5,451 nucleotides of DNA from Candidatus Methanovirga meridionalis (GTDB lineage Archaea > Methanobacteriota > Methanobacteria > Methanobacteriales > Methanobacteriaceae), in contig JAITPS010000119.1 in the NCBI GenBank assembly GCA_031289325.1, positions 1 to 5,451 on the forward strand. Direction: 5' to 3'. The position numbers and the translations under genes were made by a program. Of the stretch, positions 1 through 4,255 are shown piece by piece. Each line of letters starts with the position of its first letter. Position 1 is the stretch's first letter. The notes beneath the pieces are model-generated. The model saw nothing but the letters and a program-made list of their open reading frames with translations, was not told the DNA's origin and did not search any database.

Positions 1-240
1 ATTGTCAGTAGTTTCCAGATTTAAGTCATCAGTAATTTCAGTGTTTATATTGTCAGTAGTTTCCAGATTTAAGTCATCAGTAATTTCAGTGTTTATATTG
101 TCAGTAGTTTCCAGATTTGAATCATCAGTAATTTCAGTGTTTGTATTGTCAGTAGTTTCCAGATTTAAGTCATCAGTAATTTCAGTGTTTGTATTGTCAG
201 TAGTTTCTGCATTTAAATCGTCAGTAATTTCAGTGTCTAT
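1..240 (-). repeat. 48-bp tandem repeat, five units, coding
   Basis: Units begin at 1, 49, 97, 145 and 193, each opening with ATTGTCAGTAGTTTC on the plus strand. Units 1 and 2 are identical; unit 3 differs at three bases, unit 4 at one, and unit 5 (nearest the zinc ribbons) is the most diverged. After 240 only a degenerate remnant (AATATCAGTTTC) remains. Each unit encodes 16 residues built from two related octads, so the array is a 24-bp repeat fixed as a 48-bp higher-order unit. The identical copies sit at the window edge, so the array probably continues to the left. Confidence 0.95.
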
Positions 241-549
241 AATATCAGTTTCAGGAATGATTTCTTCTTCATTAAAATATGTTAAGTCTCCACTACAAAT
301 TGAACATTGATAATCATTAACTTTTTCATTACTATTAAGAACATACCTAAGACCACAATTTTTACATTTAACTACATAAGTATCAGAGTTATCTTTCTCA
401 GATTTTAGATACCAAGGATCTAAACTCTGATTAGAACCATTTTCGTCTACTAAATTTCCAGCACAAACTGAACATTCGAAATTATAAGGAAATTCATTAT
501 CTTCTAATCTGAATTTTGCACCACAGTGTTCACAAACAACAATTTTCAT
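1..549 (-). CDS. Double zinc-ribbon protein with acidic 16-residue repeat tail (partial, runs off left edge)
   Basis: Reading the minus strand from the ATG at 549-547 gives 183 codons without a stop to the window edge, so the C-terminus is missing. Residues 1-90 hold two copies of a CxxC-x16-CxxC zinc ribbon: C6/C9 with C26/C29, and C62/C65 with C82/C85; the two copies also match outside the cysteines (CGxxxxL, C-x-VC/IC-x-G-x-L). From about residue 101 the chain becomes a Thr/Asn/Asp/Glu-rich repeat of octads such as NINTEITD and DLNLETTD, alternating to give 16-residue units, five of them visible as 48-bp DNA repeats. The tail has no basic residues and is probably disordered or extended. 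A purine-rich AAGGGA (minus strand, 561-556) lies 6 nt before the ATG. No signal peptide or membrane segment is visible in the part present. Zinc binding is a safe inference; the biological role is not recognised. The plus-strand reading of this stretch is a shadow that stays open only because 48 is a multiple of three. Confidence 0.85.
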   Translation of the reverse strand, partial: MKIVVCEHCGAKFRLEDNEFPYNFECSVCAGNLVDENGSNQSLDPWYLKSEKDNSDTYVVKCKNCGLRYVLNSNEKVNDYQCSICSGDLTYFNEEEIIPETDIIDTEITDDLNAETTDNTNTEITDDLNLETTDNTNTEITDDSNLETTDNINTEITDDLNLETTDNINTEITDDLNLETTDN

Positions 550-581
550 ATTTAATCCCTTAATAAATAGTGAAATAATTG

Positions 582-603
582 GATTATAATCAATCCATTT
601 TAA
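582..603 (-). promoter_or_regulatory. Promoter-like element of the zinc-ribbon gene, overlapping a palindrome
   Basis: Reading the minus strand, TTAAAATGGATTG is followed by A and TTATAA, the latter centred about 38 bp before the start codon at 549, where an archaeal TATA box giving a very short leader would lie. The TATA-like core is inside a perfect 10-bp palindrome GATTATAATC (582-591), and GGATT/AATCC (581-585 and 592-596) forms a further inverted pair. A nearly identical 20-bp element recurs at 1429-1448. An alternative TATA candidate, AAATTATAAAAG, lies further upstream in the 15-bp duplication at 603-632. Promoter function is inferred. Confidence 0.4.
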
Positions 604-632
604 TAATTTATTCTTTTATAATTTATTCTTTT
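603..632. repeat. Two tandem copies of a 15-bp sequence upstream of the zinc-ribbon gene
   Basis: ATAATTTATTCTTTT occurs at 603-617 and exactly again at 618-632. On the minus strand each copy reads AAAAGAATAAATTAT, an A-rich stretch followed by a TATA-like AAATTAT, about 55-85 bp upstream of the zinc-ribbon start codon. It could be a duplicated BRE/TATA-like module or plain low-complexity slippage. Confidence 0.6.
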
Positions 633-787
633 TAGATATTAATAGTTAATTTAATAAATTCTATACTACTTCTACACTACTTAATAATATAATATATCTA
701 TTTTATAATTTTGATATAATAATTTAATATATAGTACTATTAGTATTATCTGTTCTGTTTTAATATATTTAGTATTCTGTAAAATTA

Positions 788-912
788 TTTTCTTTTATTT
801 TAAAAAATTTTCTATTTTTTAAAGTTAGAAAATTTGTAATTTTCTTTATTTTAAAAACTTTAGTTTTTAAAGTTAGAAACGGAAAATCTTCGATAATAAA
901 TCTTCGATTTTC
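788..912. repeat. Imperfect 48-52 bp direct repeat with hairpins
   Basis: The 16-mer TTTTTAAAGTTAGAAA occurs at 816-831 and 864-879, 48 bp apart, each preceded by a similar TTTTCTTTATTTTAAAAA-like tract (788-807 and 840-857), so the block is an imperfect tandem duplication. The second copy contains a perfect hairpin, TTTAAAAACT (850-859), loop TT, AGTTTTTAAA (862-871). It is followed by direct repeats AAATCTTCGAT (884-894 and 898-908), enclosed by the inverted pair GAAAATC (882-888) and GATTTTC (906-912). No coding sense. It may terminate transcripts coming from either side or be a decayed repeat element. Confidence 0.55.
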
Positions 913-963
913 TTTATTTATAAGATTTTATAAAATTCAATTAAATATTTGCAATCAAAAATG

Positions 964-1030
964 ATTTTTATTTCTTTAAATTAATTTTTATTTCTTTAAA
1001 TTAATTTTTATTTCTTTAAATTAATTTTTA
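964..1030. repeat. 20-bp tandem repeat, 3.35 copies
   Basis: The unit ATTTTTATTTCTTTAAATTA is present in three exact copies starting at 964, 984 and 1004, followed by the first seven bases of a fourth copy. It is non-coding. Perfect identity of the copies points to recent slippage or expansion. Confidence 0.9.
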
Positions 1031-1093
1031 AAGATGAATATCAATATTTAAAAAAATAATTTCCAAAAAATTTTTTGACTAATGAAACACATT

Positions 1094-1119
1094 AATTATG
1101 CAGAACACCATAATTTTTT
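1094..1119 (+). terminator. Hairpin followed by T-run, terminator-like
   Basis: AATTATG (1094-1100) pairs with CATAATT (1109-1115) across the loop CAGAACAC and runs directly into a T-rich stretch on the plus strand. A second small inverted pair TAATG/CATTA (1080-1084 and 1090-1094) abuts it. The loop is one of the few C/G-containing spots in this part. No plus-strand gene ends just upstream, so a terminator role is uncertain; on the minus strand it could be a processing or structural element. Confidence 0.3.
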
Positions 1120-1140
1120 AATTTTATAATTTAATATAAT

Positions 1141-1179
1141 TTTTTAATAAATAAACTTTTTAATAAATAAACTTTTTAA
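1141..1179. repeat. 16-bp tandem repeat, about 2.4 copies
   Basis: TTTTTAATAAATAAAC is present at 1141-1156 and 1157-1172, and its first seven bases again at 1173-1179. Non-coding, inside the almost G/C-free segment. Confidence 0.8.
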
Positions 1180-1215
1180 AAATAGATATTATTAAAAAAT
1201 ATTGATTTAAAATTA

Positions 1216-1251
1216 TTTATATTAATTAAAATAAATTTATATTAATTAAAA
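1216..1251. repeat. 20-bp spaced direct repeat, two copies
   Basis: TTTATATTAATTAAAA occurs at 1216-1231 and 1236-1251, with a period of 20 bp and TAAA between. Each copy contains the palindrome TTAATTAA and a TATA-like TTTATATT. Non-coding; it may be low-complexity DNA or tandem promoter-like sites. Confidence 0.7.
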
Positions 1252-1301
1252 TTTAAATTATATATTTTCATGAAATAATAGTTAAAATTAAATAATTTAA
1301 T

Positions 1302-1408
1302 AAAAAAATTATTATTTAAAAGGTAATGTAAAAAGAGGATGGATTTTTGCAATTGAAAATAAGAATTTAGGTTAAATTTGATGACATGTACTAAGTTCAC
1401 TATTCAAA
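1302..1408 (-). ncRNA. Candidate small non-coding RNA (GC island downstream of the fumarase gene)
   Basis: Positions 1321-1440 hold about 26% GC beside a 180-bp stretch of about 4% GC, a contrast that in AT-rich archaea often marks structured or otherwise selected RNA. A promoter-like element ending in TTATAA (minus strand, 1434-1429) predicts a start near 1405, and the minus strand runs through pyrimidine-rich TCCTCTTTTT to a T7 run (A7 at 1302-1308 on the plus strand) suitable for archaeal oligo-T termination. The predicted RNA is about 100 nt. I could not find a strong closed secondary structure, a complete box C/D set or an ORF. It could instead be the 3' untranslated region of the fumarase mRNA or a remnant of a dead gene. 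Boundaries are inferred. Confidence 0.25.
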
Positions 1409-1428
1409 ATCTACTATCAGGTTAATAC

Positions 1429-1448
1429 TTATAAACAATCCATTTTAA
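1429..1448 (-). promoter_or_regulatory. Second copy of the 20-bp promoter-like element
   Basis: On the minus strand TTAAAATGGATTG, one variable base (T here, A at the other copy), then TTATAA: 19 of 20 bases identical to 584-603 and in the same orientation. It starts 9 bp after the fumarase stop codon and no annotated gene follows it, only the GC island. It may drive a small transcript or be a binding site shared by two units. Confidence 0.4.
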
Positions 1449-1457
1449 AACTATTAA

Positions 1458-1955
1458 TTATTGATTAAAAATACTTTCTCCTTTACTAATAGCTACAATA
1501 CCTGGAAAATTTTTAACTGTTAATTTGAAAATAGCTTCTATTCCTTCTTCTTCAAAAGCCACAACTTTTTTATGAATTATAGTTTTAGTTAAAAGTCCTG
1601 CAACTGAAGGAGTGACAATAAAAATAGAATCTTTCAAATGTTTTATTGTATCGGTGCTTAATGAACCTTTTCCTATGTGGATTTTAACACCTTCATTAGA
1701 TAAAGGTATCATGGATAACTCTATTTCTTTTTTATTGCTTGAAGTAGGAGATATTCCAGCTACACTTACTGCTGTATGGAGAAAAACACTGTTTTTAAGA
1801 GAAAATATGGGTTTATCTCCTTTTTCTATTAATTTTACTAATTTTGGAAGGACAGCATCTCTTCCTGTATATATATCTCCACTAATTAAAACTTTATCCT
1901 TTATTTTTAACTTATTAATATCTTCATTTGTAATTGGAGTCTTTAATTTAATCAT
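1458..1955 (-). CDS. Class I fumarate hydratase, beta subunit-type (fumarase C-terminal domain)
   Basis: This 165-residue protein matches the C-terminal (beta) domain of Fe-S class I fumarases, which with a separate alpha subunit interconvert malate and fumarate; in methanogens this serves the partial reductive TCA pathway. Visible family marks are an N-terminal TP-x-T start (residues 6-9), LISGDIYTGRDA at 23-34, the GISPTSSN stretch at 67-74, IGKG at 94-97 and a closing VAFEEEGIEAIFKLTVKNF segment near the C-terminus. No Fe-S cysteines are expected in this subunit and none are seen. The ATG at 1955-1953 is the furthest upstream possible start because the preceding in-frame codon is TAA. There is no normal ribosome binding site: the upstream DNA is an 8-bp repeat array. 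The alpha subunit is not in the window, so the genes are split. Tartrate dehydratase beta subunit is the main alternative, as the families share this fold. Confidence 0.85.
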   Translation of the reverse strand: MIKLKTPITNEDINKLKIKDKVLISGDIYTGRDAVLPKLVKLIEKGDKPIFSLKNSVFLHTAVSVAGISPTSSNKKEIELSMIPLSNEGVKIHIGKGSLSTDTIKHLKDSIFIVTPSVAGLLTKTIIHKKVVAFEEEGIEAIFKLTVKNFPGIVAISKGESIFNQ

Positions 1956-2020
1956 TTAATCATTTATTTAATTTAATCATTTAATCATTTAATCATTTAA
2001 TCATTTAATCATAATCATTT
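1953..2020 (-). repeat. 8-bp tandem repeat array covering the fumarase start codon
   Basis: CATTTAAT (plus strand) occurs at 1953, 1978, 1986, 1994 and 2002, with degenerate units at 1961, 2010 and 2016. On the minus strand each unit reads ATTAAATG, and the ATG nearest the gene is the fumarase start codon. The other in-array ATGs read ATG ATT AAA TGA, i.e. three codons then stop. Four consecutive perfect units (1978-2009) make the array prone to slippage in steps that change leader length. Confidence 0.85.
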
Positions 2021-2315
2021 ATTTAATTTAATTTAATAATTTCATGATATTAAATTTTAGGTTCATGTACATAAATATTTTTTACAAAAATTTAATATAA
2101 AAATATTTTTAAACCCATCGATATGATTTTAAATTTTCTTACAAGTTAGCTAAATATATAAAAACAGTTTTTATCTATATAATATCATTAACTAATAAAA
2201 CTAATTCAAATTAAATCTTTTATAAAATTTTGTAGAAATTTAGCTTGATAATTGATAAGTATAAATACAATGAAGAATAAATATTATAGTGTATGAAATA
2301 ATGTTTTTAAGTAAA

Positions 2316-2361
2316 AAAAACTTCGTTTTTCTAATTGAACAAGTTCAATAATGAAGTTTTT
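2316..2361 (+). promoter_or_regulatory. Overlapping alternative hairpins upstream of the aminotransferase
   Basis: AAAAACTTC (2316-2324) is complementary to GAAGTTTTT (2353-2361), enclosing a perfect inner hairpin ATTGAAC/GTTCAAT (2334-2340 and 2343-2349). The same AAAAAC (2316-2321) can instead pair with GTTTTT (2325-2330) around TTC. The two folds exclude each other. This geometry resembles an attenuator-like switch, but a transcript through this point is not shown, and it lies about 215 bp before the gene. Confidence 0.35.
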
Positions 2362-2423
2362 AAAAATGAAACACAATTATTAAATTTTTAATTAAAAAAA
2401 TTATAGCTATTATTTTTAAAAAT

Positions 2424-2460
2424 GGAGAATAAATTCTCCTAAGTTGAAAATAAATTTTCA
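2424..2460. promoter_or_regulatory. Matched pair of 16-bp palindromes, operator-like
   Basis: GGAGAATAAATTCTCC (2424-2439) and TGAAAATAAATTTTCA (2445-2460) are each perfect 7+2+7 palindromes around AA, share 12 of 16 positions, and have centres exactly 21 bp apart, that is two DNA turns. They lie directly upstream of the TATA-like ATTTAAAAAT at 2471-2480. Cooperative binding by a dimeric regulator is the natural reading; consecutive RNA hairpins are the alternative. Confidence 0.4.
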
Positions 2461-2549
2461 TGAGTAAGATATTTAAAAATAATGATTAGTTACAAACATT
2501 TTTTACATTACTATGGTCTTAGATCCTCAATGCAATACCTTAATACAAC

Positions 2550-2555
2550 TATAAA
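2550..2555 (+). promoter_or_regulatory. TATA-like box close to the aminotransferase start
   Basis: TATAAA lies with its centre about 24-25 bp before the ATG at 2577, which would place the transcription start at or near the start codon (a leaderless or near-leaderless mRNA). The alternative promoter is ATTTAAAAAT at 2471-2480, which would give a leader of about 70 nt including the 2568-2573 site that resembles a ribosome binding site. Sequence alone does not choose between them. Confidence 0.3.
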
Positions 2556-2576
2556 CTTTTAATTTTTGTGATCATA

Positions 2577-3731
2577 ATGTTTAAAGAAAAAAAATATGGT
2601 AGAACAGTTAAAAATATTCCTGAAGGATTTGATTCTGCTAATGATTTTTTTGAATACCTTTTCAATAATAAAGATATGATTTGGATGGGTCAAAATACAA
2701 ACCATCTACATAAAAAAGATTATATTTACAATGAAATGGTAAAATGTTTAAAAAGTAGGCAGTATTCTAAATATCCTCCTTCTGAAGGGTTTTCAAAACT
2801 CAAAAATTTAATATTGGATGACTTAAACCTAAAAAATAGTGATATTTTAATAAGTTCTGGAGGAACGGACTCACTTTATCTTGCAATGAATGTTATTTTA
2901 GAACCTCATCATAATGTAATCACTCCTGATCCAGGTTATTTAATTATAGATAACTTTGCAAGCAGATTTGCCAATGAAGTTATTCAAATTCCTATTTACA
3001 ATAGTGAATGTGGTTACAAATTAACACCAAAACTTATTAAAGAGAATATGAATGAAAATACTAAAATAATTGTTCTTATTGACCCATTAAATCCATTAGG
3101 TACAGCTTATACTTCCGAGGAGATTGAAGAATTTGCTAAAATAGCTATTCGCAATGATATTTATTTAATTCATGATGTGACATATAAAGACTTTGCAAGA
3201 GAACATTATTCCATAGCAAAATATGCTCCAAACAATAGTATAACTATTTACAGCTTTTCAAAGATTTTTGGAATGGCAGGATTGAGAATCGGTGCTATGA
3301 TATCCAATCATGAGGTTATATCAGCTGTTAAATCAATAATAATCAATGATTTAGGAACAAATATAATTGCTCAAGCAGGAGCAATAGCTGGTTTAGAATC
3401 TAAGGATAAATGGTTGGATGATATTGTAAACACAACAAAAAATAATCAAAAATTAATTAAATCAATGATTGATACTATCGATGATGTTTTTATTGTTAAT
3501 TATCCTTCTGATGGAAATATGTTAGCTATTGATATTGAAAAAACTGGAATTAACTCAGAAGAACTTGCCGTATATCTTTTAGATAAAAATATCTTTACAA
3601 GAAGTGGAAATTATACGAGTTCTCGCTTTGGAGATAAATATCTTAGAATTAGTTTCTCAATTCCTGAAGAAGAAGTGATAATCTTCAATCAAGAGTTTCC
3701 AAAAGCAATTAAAGCTCTTAAAAACAAATAG
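2577..3731 (+). CDS. PLP-dependent aminotransferase, class I/II (fold type I)
   Basis: The 384-residue product is a cytosolic transaminase moving an amino group between an amino acid and a 2-oxo acid. Key residues of the class, numbered from the ATG at 2577: YPPSEG at 66-71, the cofactor phosphate-binding SGGTDS at 94-99, PLNPLG at 171-176 with the PLP-contacting Asn 172, HDVTYKDF with Asp 200 (pyridine nitrogen) and Tyr 203, SFSKIFG with Schiff-base Lys 229, Arg 237, and KYLRISF with substrate-carboxylate Arg 357. Length is normal. A GTG at 2568 in the same frame would add three residues, but GTGATC (2568-2573) is complementary to the GATCAC of the 16S tail, so I take it as a ribosome binding site and ATG 2577 as start. 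The general make-up is AspB/HisC-like; the substrate cannot be told, and cobalamin-type threonine-phosphate decarboxylase (CobD-like) is a less likely alternative. The next gene follows after 41 bp, likely in the same operon. Confidence 0.9.
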   Translation: MFKEKKYGRTVKNIPEGFDSANDFFEYLFNNKDMIWMGQNTNHLHKKDYIYNEMVKCLKSRQYSKYPPSEGFSKLKNLILDDLNLKNSDILISSGGTDSLYLAMNVILEPHHNVITPDPGYLIIDNFASRFANEVIQIPIYNSECGYKLTPKLIKENMNENTKIIVLIDPLNPLGTAYTSEEIEEFAKIAIRNDIYLIHDVTYKDFAREHYSIAKYAPNNSITIYSFSKIFGMAGLRIGAMISNHEVISAVKSIIINDLGTNIIAQAGAIAGLESKDKWLDDIVNTTKNNQKLIKSMIDTIDDVFIVNYPSDGNMLAIDIEKTGINSEELAVYLLDKNIFTRSGNYTSSRFGDKYLRISFSIPEEEVIIFNQEFPKAIKALKNK

Positions 3732-3772
3732 TTAAATAATATGTTTTAAGAGATTGTTAGGAGATAAAAAAA

Positions 3773-4252
3773 ATGAATAAAGATATGGAGATTAAATTTG
3801 ATGATATTAATTATTCAATATATAAAATTGGTTTTTGGAAGAATAAATATAAAATAAATTTGACTGGAAAATCAAAAGAAATTCCTGTTACAAAACCAAC
3901 CATAGACCATGTACTATTATCCATGGAAGAGATGAGAAAATCAAGTTTTGAAGTTGATGGTAAAAATATTAATGGAATGTTAGCTCTATCATTACAATTA
4001 GATAATAAATTTAAAAATACTCCGATTAATGATTTAATAGCTATTGAAGAAGAGGAATATAAAAATATCGTGTCTGAAATAAATGAATTAAAACTTGAAA
4101 GTCCTGAAAAATCAGTGCAATTAAATAATAGTCAATATTTAATCTATAAATTAGAAAAAAAATGTCATGTGACAATGGCTAAGCCATCCAATAAATTCAC
4201 TGAAGATTATCATATTAAAGAAATTGAAAGATTAAAAGAAAATAGGGGTTGA
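3773..4252 (+). CDS. Hypothetical protein, 159 residues
   Basis: I do not recognise this family. It is preceded by a strong ribosome binding site AGGAGAT (3759-3765), 7 nt before the ATG, which fixes this start over the internal Met 5. The product is soluble, very charged (Lys/Glu-rich), with no signal peptide, no membrane segment and a single cysteine (131), so no metal-binding cluster. The N-terminal 30 residues look beta-rich (alternating I/Y/F/W with polar residues); residues 44-57 and 92-109 look helical, the latter acidic (IEEEEYKNIVSEINELK). It follows the aminotransferase by 41 bp on the same strand, so co-transcription is likely, but this gives no function. Its stop lies 3 bp from the stop of the convergent nucS. 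Base composition is like the neighbours, so it is a real coding region. Confidence 0.8.
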   Translation: MNKDMEIKFDDINYSIYKIGFWKNKYKINLTGKSKEIPVTKPTIDHVLLSMEEMRKSSFEVDGKNINGMLALSLQLDNKFKNTPINDLIAIEEEEYKNIVSEINELKLESPEKSVQLNNSQYLIYKLEKKCHVTMAKPSNKFTEDYHIKEIERLKENRG

Positions 4253-4255
4253 TGA

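Larger units (their letters stand above)
550..1457. other. Long AT-rich intergenic region without a recognisable protein gene
   Basis: I read both strands and found only ORFs of under about 20 codons without ribosome binding sites. The region lies between the start of the zinc-ribbon gene and the end of the fumarase gene, both on the minus strand. It holds several short tandem repeats (listed separately), small hairpins, a segment at 1141-1320 with only 7 G/C in 180 bases, and a sharply richer island at 1321-1440 with 31 G/C in 120 bases. No tRNA, CRISPR, ORB-like origin repeats or insertion-sequence ends were recognised. Confidence 0.75.
1956..2576. other. Divergent intergenic region between fumarase and aminotransferase genes
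   Basis: About 620 bp separate the two start codons. From left: the 8-bp repeat array; minus-strand TATA-like sequences (for example TTTTTATATTAAA near 2091-2103) that could serve the fumarase gene; a perfect 8-bp inverted repeat ATAAAAAC/GTTTTTAT around one base (2158-2174); nothing notable at 2175-2310; then a palindrome-dense block at 2313-2480; then a richer leader of about 20-25% GC at 2490-2570. Very short ORFs (16 codons at 2301-2351, 13 codons at 2513-2554) lack ribosome binding sites and are not called. Confidence 0.6.

Noticed and set aside
1..240. CRISPR array
   Set aside because: The repeats are directly adjacent with no unique spacers and encode an uninterrupted protein tail.
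2..310. Plus-strand open frame of 102 codons across the 48-bp repeats
   Set aside because: It is the antisense of the zinc-ribbon gene and stays open only because the repeat length is a multiple of three; no promoter or ribosome binding site precedes it, and the peptide is a monotonous Ser/Val repeat.
1141..1320. Replication origin because of extreme AT content
   Set aside because: No ORB-like repeats and no orc1/cdc6 gene are present; AT content alone is not enough.
1375..1422. Box C/D guide RNA on the plus strand (TGATGA at 1379-1384)
   Set aside because: A box C-like core is present but no CTGA box D follows at a fitting distance on the plus strand, so the set is incomplete.
1612..1959. 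Plus-strand open frame of 115 codons
   Set aside because: It is antisense to the fumarase gene, which has clear family motifs; this frame has none and no ribosome binding site.
2513..2554. 13-codon upstream ORF (MVLDPQCNTLIQL) in the aminotransferase leader
   Set aside because: No ribosome binding site and no codon run suggesting attenuation; short ORFs like this are expected by chance.
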